A stretch of DNA of 64,000 bases from Agrobacterium sp. a22-2 (GCF_012276985.1 NZ_JAAXMM010000001.1:1-64000); one strand, 5' to 3'. Counted from the first letter of the stretch, positions 20,488-32,604 are shown. Translations and numbers: made by a program. The notes: generated by a model not told the origin, from the letters alone.

Positions 20488-21354
20488 TCAGAGGCCCCCT
20501 TTGCCGGCAATCAGGTCCGCATGGCCGCGCAGCAGCCGTGTCATGCGGTCGGCGACGGTGCGGATTTCGCGGCGGTGGCGGTCGTCGTTGTTCATGACGA
20601 TCCACTGGCGATGGCGCAATTCGTCGATCTCCGCGCCGACACGCTCCAGCCGTGGTTCCAAATCGCCGATGAAGCAGGGCAGCACCGCGATGCCGGCGCC
20701 GGCCACCGCCAGGTCGCGCAGCGAGCGCGGCCGGTTGACGGTGGCGACGATGTTTTCCGCCCGGTTGTCGTGCGGCCAGCGCAGATAGGCGGAAATGGCA
20801 TCTTCACGGCCCACCGCCAGCCAGCGACCAGGTCCGACATCCCCGGCATTGCGGGCCTGATAGGCCGCGTAAGCCACATCACCGGCTGGAATGGAAGCAA
20901 GGTTGATCTCCTCCGGCTCGAAGGCGCGGATGCCGATATCGTGCTCGCGATGGGCCAGCGCCGCCCTTTGTTCGGCGATGAACAGATCGACGCGAAAGGC
21001 ATCGCGGGCCGTGCAGAGAGCTGCAAAATTCTCCGCCAGCCGCAGGCCGTTCCAGGTGCCGGCGGCAATGCGCACCAAAGCCGGCGCGGCCGCTCCATCC
21101 CGCCAGGTCTCCACCTTGCGGCTGGCAGTTTCCATATCCAGCAACTGTTCCAGCAATTGCCGCCCGTCGCCGGTCAGGCCGTAGCCCTGCTGGCTACGCA
21201 CGAACAGGGCGCGGCCCATCTGGCGTTCCAGATCGACCATGCGCCGGCCGATCGTGGCCGGGCTGAGGCCGGTCCCCTCGGCCGCGCCGGTCAGGCCGCC
21301 GGAACGGGCCACGACCAGGAAGATCTGATAGGCATCCCAGGATGGGTTTTTCAT
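20488..21354 (-). CDS. LysR family transcriptional regulator
   Basis: A 288-residue protein with an N-terminal winged helix-turn-helix (about residues 5-63). It includes DAYQIFLVVARSGGLTGAA and GLSPATIGRRMVDLERQMGR. A LysR-type effector domain follows. The sequence ends normally. It is divergent from a small unknown gene at 21443, the usual arrangement for a LysR target, but no metabolic target is apparent. The effector is unknown. Confidence 0.85.
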   Translation of the reverse strand: MKNPSWDAYQIFLVVARSGGLTGAAEGTGLSPATIGRRMVDLERQMGRALFVRSQQGYGLTGDGRQLLEQLLDMETASRKVETWRDGAAAPALVRIAAGTWNGLRLAENFAALCTARDAFRVDLFIAEQRAALAHREHDIGIRAFEPEEINLASIPAGDVAYAAYQARNAGDVGPGRWLAVGREDAISAYLRWPHDNRAENIVATVNRPRSLRDLAVAGAGIAVLPCFIGDLEPRLERVGAEIDELRHRQWIVMNNDDRHRREIRTVADRMTRLLRGHADLIAGKGGL

Positions 21355-21442
21355 AGATGAACGATGTAGCGCGGAATGCAGTGTTTATAAAGCGATATTT
21401 GACGCATAAATCATAGGGCATGTCCGAACAAGGAGATGCGTC

Positions 21443-21754
21443 ATGCTGGAATTATGGGGAATGATAGAAGCGTTGTCAGCGGCGGAACAAAGGGGGCGTG
21501 GCCAGTCAGCCGTCGAGCGCGAAGAGGCGTTTTACGCGCGTTTTCGAGAGCCGTTCTGGCAGAGGCTCATCAGGCAATGGGCGGCGCTTCGGCAAGGATA
21601 TGCGGCAAGCCGGCATGCAGCCGTCGAGAGTGAGAAAGCCGCCGTTCCGTCATCAACCGCCGCCAAGCGGCAGCCGCCCAGACACAAGCGGCATGGGTCG
21701 GCACAGGACCCGTGCTGCGGCCATGGTAGGCCGTCGAGCGCTATTGCCGGCTAG
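21443..21754 (+). CDS. Hypothetical protein divergent from LysR gene
   Basis: A 103-residue reading frame with AAGGAG placed 6 bases before the ATG. The first half looks like a helical protein (residues 1-55). The second half is Pro/Arg/His-rich and of low complexity. No family is recognised. It may be the target of the adjacent LysR regulator, or the frame may be only partly coding. Confidence 0.4.
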   Translation: MLELWGMIEALSAAEQRGRGQSAVEREEAFYARFREPFWQRLIRQWAALRQGYAASRHAAVESEKAAVPSSTAAKRQPPRHKRHGSAQDPCCGHGRPSSAIAG

Positions 21755-21763
21755 TTCCTGCGA

Positions 21764-21904
21764 TCAGCCGATCAGGATTGCAAGCGCTGCGATGAGGGTA
21801 CAGGCACCCAGACCGAGTGCTGCGGTTAAAAGCATGATCTTGGACTGGTCTTCATTGGCCTTCGCGATGGCGATAGCACGCGCTTGGCGATTTGGTCTGT
21901 TCAT
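21764..21904 (-). CDS. Small single-pass membrane protein
   Basis: A 46-residue protein beginning MNRPNRQARAIAIAKANED and ending in one hydrophobic helix (LLTAALGLGACTLIAALAILIG). A basic N-terminus followed by a C-terminal anchor is a common form for small bacterial membrane proteins. The start at 21904 is chosen because the upstream extension has no ribosome site. It is convergent with the preceding gene. The function is unknown. Confidence 0.4.
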   Translation of the reverse strand: MNRPNRQARAIAIAKANEDQSKIMLLTAALGLGACTLIAALAILIG

Positions 21905-22041
21905 GAGCTGAAATTCCCAATGTTGCCGTTCAGAATTCAATTCCATACCGATGGCTCTGCTGCCATGCACCCGTCCATGATCAGGACAGGTCTTTCCGGC
22001 ATTCGATCAGGATGAATGAAGTCTGTTAAGAAGTATTGAAA

Positions 22042-22065
22042 GAAAAAGGCGGCAATTGGGCCGTC
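22042..22065 (-). terminator. Possible terminator downstream of the flavoprotein gene
   Basis: The minus strand reads GACGGCCCAATTGCCGCC followed by TTTTTCTTTC. The stem is short and carries one mismatch, but the T run is good and lies 50 bases after the stop at 22114. Confidence 0.5.
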
Positions 22066-22113
22066 TCCCCTGATATAGGTCTGTCGCTTGCGATTATAAG
22101 GCCTTAGCGCCTC

Positions 22114-23295
22114 TCAGACTGCCGATCCGGCGGCATGGCCGGAGGCCCAGGCCCATTGGAAATTGTAACCGCCGAGCCAGCCGGTCACGTCGACGCATTC
22201 GCCGATGAAATAAAGCCCCGGCACCGATTTGGCCTGCATGGTCTTGGAGTCCAGCCCAGTCGTATCGACGCCGCCCAGCGTGACTTCGGCGGTGCGATAG
22301 CCTTCCGAGCCGGCCGGCTTGATCGCCCAGCAGCGCAAGGCGTCCACCAGGGTCTGCAGCGCCTTATCGGAGTGATCGGCCAGCGGGCCGGTCGAGCCGC
22401 TACGCTCAACCACATGCTGGGCCAGACGTTTCGGCAGATGCAGGGACAGCACGGTCTGCGGCGCCTGCTTGCCGTTTTCCCGGCGGGCCGCCTTCAGGAC
22501 GGCCAGAAAATCGATATCCGGCTCCAGCGACACCAGGATCTCGTCGCCTTCGCGCCAATAGCTGGAAATCTGCAGCACGGCCGGGCCGCTAAGGCCGCGA
22601 TGGGTGAAGAGCAGCGCCTCGCGAAAGCCTGTCTTGCCATGGCGAATTTCGGCTTGGGTGGCGATACCGGCCAGCGGCGCCAGGTTTTCGAGCAGACCAG
22701 GATCGAGCGTCAGCGGCACCAGGCCCGGCCGGGTTTCCAGCACGGTGAGGCCGAATTGTTCGGCGAGCCTGTAGGCAAAACCCGTGGCGCCCATTTTGGG
22801 GATCGACTTGCCGCCGGTCGCCACGATCAGGGCGCCGGCCTCGACCGGCCCTTCCGGCGTCTCAATGCGAAAGGCATCGCCGACCCTTGACACCGTGGAT
22901 ATCTCGCGTCCCAGCGACAGGGTCACATCGGCCGACCGCATCTCCTGAAGCAGCATGCGGATGATGTCCTTGGCGCTGTCGTCGCAGAACAATTGCCCGA
23001 GCGTCTTTTCATGCCAGGCGATGCCGTGGCGGTCGACCATTGCGATGAAATCGGCGGGCGTGAAGCGAGCGAGCGCCGACTTGGCGAAATGCGGATTGGC
23101 GGAGAGGAAGTTCTTCGGGCTCGTATGGATATTGGTGAAGTTGCAGCGGCCGCCGCCGGAAATGCGGATCTTTTCGCCGGGCGACTTAGCGTGATCGAGC
23201 ACGATGACCGAGCGGCCGCGGCGACCGGCGGCAATGGCCGCCATCATGCCGGCGGCTCCCGCACCGATTATAACAACATCGTAGTTTCGCGCCAC
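22114..23295 (-). CDS. HI0933-type NAD(P)/FAD-dependent oxidoreductase
   Basis: A 393-residue flavoprotein. The N-terminal dinucleotide fold YDVVIIGAGAAGMMAAIAAG is followed by the characteristic EKIRISGGGRCNFTN near residue 45, which defines the HI0933 (BaiN/aminoacetone-oxidase-like) family. The C-terminal FAD contact GLYFIGECVDVTGWLGGYNFQWAW is intact. The reaction of this family is poorly defined. The start is set at GTG 23295, since the protein aligns from the FAD fold; an in-frame ATG at 23400 would add 35 residues without family character. The gene is divergent from the glutamine-synthetase-like gene. Confidence 0.87.
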   Translation of the reverse strand: MARNYDVVIIGAGAAGMMAAIAAGRRGRSVIVLDHAKSPGEKIRISGGGRCNFTNIHTSPKNFLSANPHFAKSALARFTPADFIAMVDRHGIAWHEKTLGQLFCDDSAKDIIRMLLQEMRSADVTLSLGREISTVSRVGDAFRIETPEGPVEAGALIVATGGKSIPKMGATGFAYRLAEQFGLTVLETRPGLVPLTLDPGLLENLAPLAGIATQAEIRHGKTGFREALLFTHRGLSGPAVLQISSYWREGDEILVSLEPDIDFLAVLKAARRENGKQAPQTVLSLHLPKRLAQHVVERSGSTGPLADHSDKALQTLVDALRCWAIKPAGSEGYRTAEVTLGGVDTTGLDSKTMQAKSVPGLYFIGECVDVTGWLGGYNFQWAWASGHAAGSAV

Positions 23296-23424
23296 ATGCG
23301 GCTCCCAAGGCAGTTGAAATCCTGTCTTTTCGATCGGTGCGGCAAAGTCAATGACGGTTTCCCCCTCGCCAATTCCCAAACAGCCGATATGATGGAACAA
23401 GACAACAACCAGAACCGGTGAGAC

Positions 23425-24861
23425 ATGCCTCCTAAGAAATCAATGCTCAGACCCAAAGGCGCGGCATCCAAGAAGGCAAGCATTCCCCCGGACATCAATT
23501 CCACCCGTGGCGTCCAGTCCTGGAAGGAAGCGGCCGCCTGGCTGCGGGCCCGCGGCATCGAGGATATCGAGTGCATCACGCCGGATCTGGCCGGCGTGCC
23601 GCGCGGCAAGATGATGCCGACCTCGAAATTCACCAGCAATACGTCGCTCGCCCTGCCCTCGGCGCTCTACCGCCACACGATTTCCGGCGAATATCCGGAA
23701 GAAAGCGGCCAGTTCCGCTACGATTCGCGTGACAGCGACATCAAGCTGATGCCCGACCTGTCGACGCTGTCGGTGGTGCCCTGGGAAACCGACCCGACCG
23801 CGCAGGTGATCTGCGACATCATCACCACGGATGGCGACGACGTGCCCTATACGCCGCGCAACGTGCTGAAGAATGTCCTGAAACTCTACGAGGCCAAGGG
23901 CTGGAAGCCGGTGGTGGCACCAGAGATCGAATTCTACCTGGTCGCCGTCAACGAGGACCCGGACTATCCGCTGCATCCGCCAAAGGGCCGTTCGGGCCGC
24001 TCGATCCTTGGCGGCCAGGGCTATTCGATTGCCGGCATCAACGAGTTCGACGAACTGATCGACGACATCTATCATTTCTCGGAAAAGCAGGGTCTGGAAA
24101 TCGATACGCTGATCCACGAGGAAGGTCCGGCGCAGCTGGAAATCAACCTGCGCCATGGCAATCCGATCGAGCTTGCCGACCAGGTCTTCCTGTTCAAGCG
24201 GACGATCCGCGAGGCCGCCCTGAAACACGGCATCTATGCGACCTTCATGGCGAAGCCGATGCAGGCGCAGCCGGGCTCGGCCATGCATATCCACCAGTCG
24301 GTGATCGACCTGGAGACCGGCAAGAACATCTTTTCCAATCCTGACGGCTCGGCGTCGAAGGAGTTCTTCTCCTTCATCGGCGGCATGCAGAAATACGTGC
24401 CAAGCGCCCTGGTGATGATGGCGCCCTACGTGAATTCCTACCGCCGTCTGACGCCCGACATGTCGGCGCCGGTCAACAATGCGTGGGGCTACGACAACCG
24501 CACGACGGCTTTCCGCGTGCCGGTCTCCGATGCCGCCGCACGGCGCGTCGAAAACCGCCTGCCCGGCTCGGATTGCAATCCCTATCTGGCCTTGGCCGCG
24601 TCGCTGGCCTGCGGCTATCTCGGCATCATCAGGGGGATCGAACCGACGGCAGCCTCCGAAGGTACCGCCAACGAAGGCTCGGTCGACCTGCCGCGCGGCC
24701 TGCTCGAAGCCGTCTCGCTGATGGAGGCGGAGCCGGCACTGGCGGAGGTGCTGAGCCAGGAGTTCATCGGCCTCTATGCCGGTGTCAAGCGCGGCGAATT
24801 CGAGACATTCATGCAGGTGATCAGCCCGTGGGAACGCGAATTCCTTCTGCTGAACGTCTGA
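23425..24861 (+). CDS. puuA: Glutamine-synthetase-like gamma-glutamylpolyamine synthetase
   Basis: A 478-residue member of the glutamine synthetase family. The metal and substrate motifs PEIEFYLV, GPAQLEINL and AMHIHQSV are present, and the C-terminal part holds NRTTAFRVP and ENRLPGSDCNPYLALAA. The N-terminal extension is Lys-rich. It lacks the adenylylation loop of GlnA. It is most like PuuA-type enzymes, which ligate glutamate to putrescine with ATP. The reason for this choice is the next gene 15 bases downstream, an FAD amine oxidase of PuuB type, and potFGHI 7 kb away. The exact amine is not proven by the sequence. An alternative is another GlnA-like (glnT-type) ligase. Confidence 0.8.
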   Translation: MPPKKSMLRPKGAASKKASIPPDINSTRGVQSWKEAAAWLRARGIEDIECITPDLAGVPRGKMMPTSKFTSNTSLALPSALYRHTISGEYPEESGQFRYDSRDSDIKLMPDLSTLSVVPWETDPTAQVICDIITTDGDDVPYTPRNVLKNVLKLYEAKGWKPVVAPEIEFYLVAVNEDPDYPLHPPKGRSGRSILGGQGYSIAGINEFDELIDDIYHFSEKQGLEIDTLIHEEGPAQLEINLRHGNPIELADQVFLFKRTIREAALKHGIYATFMAKPMQAQPGSAMHIHQSVIDLETGKNIFSNPDGSASKEFFSFIGGMQKYVPSALVMMAPYVNSYRRLTPDMSAPVNNAWGYDNRTTAFRVPVSDAAARRVENRLPGSDCNPYLALAASLACGYLGIIRGIEPTAASEGTANEGSVDLPRGLLEAVSLMEAEPALAEVLSQEFIGLYAGVKRGEFETFMQVISPWEREFLLLNV

Positions 24862-24876
24862 GGTAAGGAGTATCCC

Positions 24877-26163
24877 ATGGCTTGGCAAAGCCCCATCGCA
24901 CCGGGTCTCTCCTGGTATCAGGCCACTGTTGACGACAGGCCGGAGTATCCGCCGCTCGACGGTTCACGAAGCGTCGATGTGGCGATCGTCGGCGGCGGCT
25001 TCACCGGGTTGCAGGCGGCCTACAATCTGGCCGTCTCCGGCGTCTCGGTCCTGCTGATCGAGGGGCACCGCATTGGCGACGGCGCGTCGGGGCGCAATGG
25101 CGGCCAGTTCGGCACCGGCCAGCGCGCCTGGCCGGACGAGCTTGAAGCCGAGCTTGGCTATGAACGCTCTAAGGCGCTGTTCGACATGGCCGAACGGGCC
25201 AAGCGCTACGTGCACGACTTCGCCGCGGCGCAGGCCATCGATATGGACTATATGCCCGGCCAGATGAATGTCAGCCACAAGCCGGGACAGGACAAGGACT
25301 ACCGGGCCAGCGCCGAGATCTTGGCCAGCCGCTACGGTTACCCGCATGTGACCTTCATGGACGGCAAGGAAACCGCGGAAAGGCTCGGAACGAGCCGCTA
25401 TCATTGCGGCGTCCGCGACACCGGCACGGGCCATATCCATCCGCTGAAACTGGTGGTGGGGCTTGCCCGCGCGGCAAAGGCAGCCGGCGCCGATATCCGC
25501 GAGATGACCAAGGCCCTTTCCATCCGCCAGGCGGGCGGCAAGACGATGATCGACACGCCGACCGGCACGATCACCGCGGACCGCGTTCTGATCGCCACCA
25601 ATGCCTATATCGGCAACCTGGAGCCGGTGACCGCGGCGCATGTCATGCCGATCCGCTCCTTCATCGGCGCCACCGTGCCGCTCGACAAATTCCCGGACAT
25701 CATTCCCGGATCGGAAGCCGTCGCCGATTCGCGCTTCGTGGTGCGCTATTTCCGCAAGAGCCGCGACGGGCGGCTGCTGTTCGGCGGGCGCGAGGCCTAT
25801 ACCGCCGACAACCCGATCGACATATCGAGCCATATCCGCCGGCAGATCGCCGAAGTCTTCCCGACCCTGCATTCGATCGACATGACCCATGCCTGGGGCG
25901 GATCGGTGGGCATCACCCTGCCGCGCAAGCCGTTCGCCCGCGATGTCATGCCGGGCGTCACCTCGATCGGCGGCTATTCCGGCCATGGCGTCATGCTGTC
26001 AAACTACTGTGGCAAGCTTTACGCCGATTCGATCCTTGGAAAGGCCCCGGACCTCGACCTGCTGAAAGACCTGAAAGTCCCGCCCTTTCCCGGCGGCGCA
26101 AGGCTTCGCACGCCGCTGCTGTTCCTGGCGTTGACCTGGTATGCGCTCCGGGACAGGTTCTGA
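24877..26163 (+). CDS. puuB: Gamma-glutamylputrescine oxidase-like FAD enzyme
   Basis: A 428-residue DAO-type flavoenzyme. The Rossmann motif VDVAIVGGGFTGLQAAYNLA lies at about residues 29-48, followed by GDGASGRNGGQFGTGQR, typical of PuuB/OrdL enzymes. The C-terminal SIGGYSGHGVMLSNYCGKL contacts FAD. It would oxidise the gamma-glutamylated amine made by the preceding gene to an aldehyde, releasing ammonia and peroxide. AAGGAG precedes the ATG, and the two genes form an operon. Aldehyde dehydrogenase and hydrolase partners are not in the window. Confidence 0.82.
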   Translation: MAWQSPIAPGLSWYQATVDDRPEYPPLDGSRSVDVAIVGGGFTGLQAAYNLAVSGVSVLLIEGHRIGDGASGRNGGQFGTGQRAWPDELEAELGYERSKALFDMAERAKRYVHDFAAAQAIDMDYMPGQMNVSHKPGQDKDYRASAEILASRYGYPHVTFMDGKETAERLGTSRYHCGVRDTGTGHIHPLKLVVGLARAAKAAGADIREMTKALSIRQAGGKTMIDTPTGTITADRVLIATNAYIGNLEPVTAAHVMPIRSFIGATVPLDKFPDIIPGSEAVADSRFVVRYFRKSRDGRLLFGGREAYTADNPIDISSHIRRQIAEVFPTLHSIDMTHAWGGSVGITLPRKPFARDVMPGVTSIGGYSGHGVMLSNYCGKLYADSILGKAPDLDLLKDLKVPPFPGGARLRTPLLFLALTWYALRDRF

Positions 26164-26260
26164 TTTTGCGGCAAAGGACTTTTTGCGCTGCAAGGTGCTG
26201 GCCTTTTTAAATCGATTAGATTATTCTTCCGCGCAACGTTTCTGATTGAGAGAAGCCCGT

Positions 26261-27733
26261 ATGAGCAGCCAGATCATCCCCGTCGAACCCTTTGACTATG
26301 TCGTGTTCGGAGCCACCGGCGACCTTGCGGAGCGCAAGCTCCTGCCCGCCCTCTATCATCGCCAGCTGGCCGGCCAGCTGACCGAACCGACACGGATCAT
26401 CGGTGCATCGCGCACCGCCATGACGCACGAGGAATATCGCAAATATACCCAGGACGCCCTGAAGGAACACCTGAAGCAGGGGGAATATGACGACACCGAA
26501 GTCGCCAAGTTCTGCGCGCGGGTGTTCTATGTGCCGGTCGATGCCAAGTCGCCCGACGGCTGGGACAAGCTGAAAACGCTGCTGGACACTGGCAAGGACG
26601 TGGTACGCGCCTTCTATCTGGCCGTATCGCCATCGATCTTCGGCGATATCGCGGAAAAGATCCGCGACCACAAGCTGATCACCAAATCGACCCGCATCGT
26701 CGTCGAAAAGCCGATCGGCCGCGATCTCGCCTCCGCCCAGGCGCTCAACGACACGATCGGCAAGGTGTTCAAGGAAGAGCAGATCTTCCGCATCGACCAC
26801 TATCTCGGCAAGGAAACCGTGCAGAACCTGATGGCGCTGCGGTTTGCCAATGCGCTGTACGAGCCGCTGTGGAATTCGGCGCATATCGACCATGTACAGA
26901 TCACGGTGGCCGAATCCGTCGGCCTTGAAGGCCGCGTCGGCTATTACGACAAGGCCGGTGCGCTGCGCGACATGGTGCAGAACCATATCCTGCAGCTGCT
27001 CTGCCTGGTGGCGATGGAAGCGCCGTCCTCGATGAATTCCGAGGCACTGCGCGACGAAAAGCTGAAGGTTCTGCGCTCCCTGAAGCCGATCACCGCGGCC
27101 AATGTCGAGAAGCAGACCGTGCGCGGCCAGTACCGGGCGGGCGCCTCTGCCGGCGGGCCGGTGAAGGGCTATACCGAAGAGCTGGAGGCTGCCTCCGATA
27201 CCGAGACATTCGTTGCCATCAAGGCCGAGATCAACAATTGGCGTTGGGCCGGCGTGCCCTTCTACCTGCGCACGGGCAAGCGCCTTGCCAGCCGCATGTC
27301 GGAAATCGTCATCTCCTTCAAGCCGATCCCCCATTCGATCTTCGACGACGCGGCAGGCAGGATCGAGGCCAACCAGTTGGTGATCCGCCTGCAGCCGGAC
27401 GAAGGCGTCAAGCAATGGCTGATGATCAAGGATCCAGGTCCGGGCGGCATGCGCCTGCGCCACGTTTCGCTTGACATGAGCTTTGCGCAGGCTTTCGACG
27501 TGCGCAACCCGGATGCCTATGAGCGCCTGCTGATGGACGTTATCCGTTCCAACCAGACGCTGTTCATGCGCCGCGACGAAGTGGAAGCGGCGTGGATGTG
27601 GGTCGATCCGATCCTGAAGAGCTGGGAAGAGGTCGGACAGAAGGCGCAGGGCTATACATCCGGCACCTGGGGTCCGAGCCAGGCGATCGCGCTGATCGAG
27701 CGCGACGGCCGTACCTGGCACGAAATCGACTGA
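26261..27733 (+). CDS. zwf: Glucose-6-phosphate 1-dehydrogenase
   Basis: A 490-residue enzyme with N-terminal NADP-binding VVFGATGDLAERKLLPALYH (about residues 13-32) and active-site motif RIDHYLGKETVQN near residue 177. The sequence is complete to GRTWHEID. It oxidises glucose-6-phosphate to 6-phosphogluconolactone and opens the zwf-pgl-edd operon, which feeds the Entner-Doudoroff pathway, the main sugar route in rhizobia. The start at 26261 is preceded by GAGAGAAGCCC. The upstream in-frame ATG adds only five residues. The AT-rich 26200-26240 stretch probably holds the promoter. Confidence 0.96.
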   Translation: MSSQIIPVEPFDYVVFGATGDLAERKLLPALYHRQLAGQLTEPTRIIGASRTAMTHEEYRKYTQDALKEHLKQGEYDDTEVAKFCARVFYVPVDAKSPDGWDKLKTLLDTGKDVVRAFYLAVSPSIFGDIAEKIRDHKLITKSTRIVVEKPIGRDLASAQALNDTIGKVFKEEQIFRIDHYLGKETVQNLMALRFANALYEPLWNSAHIDHVQITVAESVGLEGRVGYYDKAGALRDMVQNHILQLLCLVAMEAPSSMNSEALRDEKLKVLRSLKPITAANVEKQTVRGQYRAGASAGGPVKGYTEELEAASDTETFVAIKAEINNWRWAGVPFYLRTGKRLASRMSEIVISFKPIPHSIFDDAAGRIEANQLVIRLQPDEGVKQWLMIKDPGPGGMRLRHVSLDMSFAQAFDVRNPDAYERLLMDVIRSNQTLFMRRDEVEAAWMWVDPILKSWEEVGQKAQGYTSGTWGPSQAIALIERDGRTWHEID

Positions 27734-27743
27734 GGGCCGGCGC

Positions 27744-28442
27744 ATGGCGACCCATCTCAACAGCTTTGACAATGGCAAAGCGCTCGCCGATGCGCTGGCC
27801 GATACGGTGGTGGACGCCTTGTCCGCCGCCATCGCGGCACGCGGAGCCGCCTCGATCGCGGTTTCCGGCGGCTCGACGCCGAAGACCTTTTTCGAGGCGC
27901 TCTCGGCAAGGCCGCTCGACTGGGACAAGGTCACGGTGACGCTGGTGGACGAGCGCTTCGTGCCTGAGGACAATGACCGTTCCAACCACGGACTGGTGGC
28001 ACGGCATCTCCTGAAGAATGCCGCCGCCAAGGCGCAGTTCCTGCCACTCTACCATGACTGTTCGTCGGCAGAAGAGGCGGCTGAACGGGCGACCAAGGCT
28101 GCCGCCGGCATCAGCGCGCCCTTCGATATCGTCATTCTCGGCATGGGCGGCGATGGCCATACGGCATCGTTCTTTCCCGGCGGCAATCATCTGGCGGATG
28201 CGCTCGATCTCAAGCTTCCGCGCCGCGTCATGACCATGGAAGCGCAAGGGGCCGGCGAACCACGGCTGACCTTCTCCTTCTCCAGCCTCCACGATGCCCG
28301 CCTGCTGGTGCTGCATATCGAAGGGGCGGAAAAGAAGGCCGTGCTGGAAAAGGCCCAAAGCGGCACGGACGAGGCAGAGATGCCGATCCGCGCCGTGCTC
28401 AATCGCGCCGACACGCCGCTTGCGATATACTGGGCGGCCTGA
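27744..28442 (+). CDS. pgl: 6-phosphogluconolactonase
   Basis: A 232-residue DevB/Pgl-type protein with SIAVSGGSTPKTFFEAL near residue 36, TLVDERFVPEDNDRSNH near 72, and GMGGDGHTASFFPG near 132, all hallmarks of the family. It hydrolyses 6-phosphogluconolactone made by Zwf. It starts 10 bases after zwf in the same operon. Confidence 0.95.
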   Translation: MATHLNSFDNGKALADALADTVVDALSAAIAARGAASIAVSGGSTPKTFFEALSARPLDWDKVTVTLVDERFVPEDNDRSNHGLVARHLLKNAAAKAQFLPLYHDCSSAEEAAERATKAAAGISAPFDIVILGMGGDGHTASFFPGGNHLADALDLKLPRRVMTMEAQGAGEPRLTFSFSSLHDARLLVLHIEGAEKKAVLEKAQSGTDEAEMPIRAVLNRADTPLAIYWAA

Positions 28443-28584
28443 GCGCCCATTGAGACCACATGCCCTGGCACATGCGACGGCCGATCGCCGCATGCCGAAC
28501 TCGACCTTGGCCTGAACAGGCCGCGCCGCGAGGCCCTTTCCCCTCCGTCGCCGCGCCTGCTCGCAAACAGACAGGATGGACCCC

Positions 28585-30402
<1,818 letters not shown>

Positions 30403-30691
30403 GGATGGCACTCCTATAGGACGAGGTCGCGCCCTACTTCTTTCGTCTCATTAAAGTTGATTTCTATCAAGTGAGCGCCACCACCAGCGCTCGCTTTTCT
30501 TTGCGTGCGCGAACATTAGATACGGTTAACACATCTTATACTTCTGAAATATAAAGTAGTTTAACGATCCATTGTTCGGCTCGGCAGCATCAAACGTTGA
30601 CCCTGACAGACGGGTCCACACGCTTTCTTGTCTTCTGCAGCTAACGATTGCAAACAGTCTCGATCAATCTTCCAGGCCCAAGGACAAACTG

Positions 30692-32488
30692 ATGTTCGGA
30701 TTCAACAACGCCTCGCGCTCGAAACTCGATTCGCTCGAAGTTATTACCGCCAATATCATGATCGCCGACGCCAATCTCAACATCCGCTACATGAACGCCG
30801 CCGTTCAAGACCTGCTGAAGGAAGCGGAAAGCGATCTTAAGAAGGAATTGCCGCGGTTCGACGTCAAGTCGCTGATCGGCGCCAACATCGATATCTTTCA
30901 CAAGAACCCTTCGCACCAGCGCAACATGCTTGCCGCGCTGAAGGTGCAGCACAAGGCGACGATCTGGGTCGGCCACCGGGCTTTTGACCTGATCGTCACG
31001 CCGCTTCGTGACGGCAACAAGACCACCGGCTTCGTCGTCGAATGGGCCAATGCGGCGGCGCGGCTGCAGAACCTCGATTTCCAGAGCCAGCTGGAGGCGA
31101 TCAGCCGCGTGCAGGCCATCATCGAGTTCACCACCGAGGGCGAGATCGTCAGCGCGAATGAGAATTTTCTCAATGCGCTTGGCTATCGCCTTGAGGAGAT
31201 CAAGGGCAAGCATCACAGCATGTTCGTTGACAAGGATTTTGCGAAAAGCGCCGCCTATGAGACGTTCTGGAAGGAATTGCGCGCAGGCAAGTTTCAAGCC
31301 GACGAATTCACGCGTATCGGCAAGAACGGCAAGAAGGTCGTCATCAACGCTTCCTATAACCCGATCCTGAATGACAAGGGCCAGGTCACCAAGGTGGTGA
31401 AATTCGCCACCGATGTGACCGAACGGGTTCATGCAGTCAGAACGATTGGCGAGTCCCTGACCAAGCTGGCGGCGGGCGACCTCGCCTTCACTCTGGACAC
31501 GCCATTTGCCACGGATTTCGAAAGCCTCCGTGACAGCATGAACGATGCCCTGACGCAGCTTGGAGGCACGCTTGCCGCGGTATCGAAATCGACGGAACAG
31601 ATCGACAGCGGCACCCGTGAAATCAGCCACAGCGCGCAGGACCTGTCCAAGCGGACAGAGCAGCAGGCAGCGTCGCTGGAGGAAACCGCGGCAGCCCTCG
31701 ACCAGATCACCGTGAACGTCTCGAATGCTTCGAAGCGCGCCGAGGAAGCCCGCACCGCGGCAGAAACAGCGAGCAACAACGCGGCCCGCTCGGGCAAGGT
31801 GGTGGCCGACGCCGTCAGCGCGATGGCCCGCATCGAAACATCATCGAGCCAGATCTCCAACATTATCGGTGTCATCGACGAAATCGCCTTCCAGACCAAC
31901 TTGCTTGCCCTCAATGCCGGTGTTGAGGCGGCACGCGCCGGTGAAGCGGGCAAGGGTTTTGCCGTCGTTGCCCAGGAAGTCCGCGAACTGGCCCAGCGCT
32001 CCGCCCAGGCCGCCAAGGAAATCAAGGAACTAATCCGCAATTCGTCGGACGAGGTCCGCAACGGCGTCAAGCTGGTCAGCGAGACCGGTGAAGCCCTGAG
32101 CACCATCCAGCAGAATATCGTCGCCGTGAACGAGCACATGGAGGCCATCTCCAGCTCAGCCCGCGAACAGGCGACGGGTCTCTCCGAGGTCAATGCCGCC
32201 GTCAACCAGATGGACCAGGTCACCCAGCAGAATGCCGCCATGGTGGAAGAGTCCAATGCCGCAAGCGCGACGCTGGCCCAGGAAACCGAACGGCTGCGCC
32301 AGCTGATTTCCCGCTTCGCGCTCGGATCGCATTACCAAGCCGAGGGCACATCGCGGCAGACGTCTCGCCCTGCCCCGTCCTCCGCACCACGCTCCTCGGC
32401 ACCTGCCGCTGACCGCCGACCCACCCGGTCGGCCCCGGTCTCTGTCGGCAACACGGCACTGAAGCAGGACGACTGGCAGGAATTCTGA
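30692..32488 (+). CDS. Soluble PAS-containing methyl-accepting chemotaxis protein with CheR tether
   Basis: A 598-residue chemoreceptor without a membrane segment. It has two PAS domains (about residues 10-120 and 130-245, the second with [20 protein letters not shown]), a short HAMP-like stretch ([13 protein letters not shown] near 250) and a methyl-accepting helical bundle. The kinase-contact tip [21 protein letters not shown] is near residue 396. The C-terminus ends DDWQEF, which fits the xWxxF pentapeptide that tethers CheR methyltransferase. It therefore probably senses a cytoplasmic or redox signal, Aer-like. The ATG at 30692 follows AGGAC; the frame opens at 30572 but without family sequence. 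A bidirectional terminator follows. The ligand is unknown. Confidence 0.9.
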   Translation: MFGFNNASRSKLDSLEVITANIMIADANLNIRYMNAAVQDLLKEAESDLKKELPRFDVKSLIGANIDIFHKNPSHQRNMLAALKVQHKATIWVGHRAFDLIVTPLRDGNKTTGFVVEWANAAARLQNLDFQSQLEAISRVQAIIEFTTEGEIVSANENFLNALGYRLEEIKGKHHSMFVDKDFAKSAAYETFWKELRAGKFQADEFTRIGKNGKKVVINASYNPILNDKGQVTKVVKFATDVTERVHAVRTIGESLTKLAAGDLAFTLDTPFATDFESLRDSMNDALTQLGGTLAAVSKSTEQIDSGTREISHSAQDLSKRTEQQAASLEETAAALDQITVNVSNASKRAEEARTAAETASNNAARSGKVVADAVSAMARIETSSSQISNIIGVIDEIAFQTNLLALNAGVEAARAGEAGKGFAVVAQEVRELAQRSAQAAKEIKELIRNSSDEVRNGVKLVSETGEALSTIQQNIVAVNEHMEAISSSAREQATGLSEVNAAVNQMDQVTQQNAAMVEESNAASATLAQETERLRQLISRFALGSHYQAEGTSRQTSRPAPSSAPRSSAPAADRRPTRSAPVSVGNTALKQDDWQEF

Positions 32489-32557
32489 GACGCAGTTCCG
32501 GCGCCCGGGACGCCATTTTCGGGCACGGGTCGGGTCTGAAGAACCAAACCCAAACAG

Positions 32558-32585
32558 AAAAGGCGCGGAGCACTCCGCGCCTTTT
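32558..32585. terminator. Bidirectional terminator
   Basis: The perfect 12-bp stem AAAAGGCGCGGA / TCCGCGCCTTTT has a 4-base loop and lies between the converging chemoreceptor and hydrolase genes. T runs are present on both strands. Confidence 0.92.
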
Positions 32586-32604
32586 CCATAGTGGGGTCGG
32601 CTGA

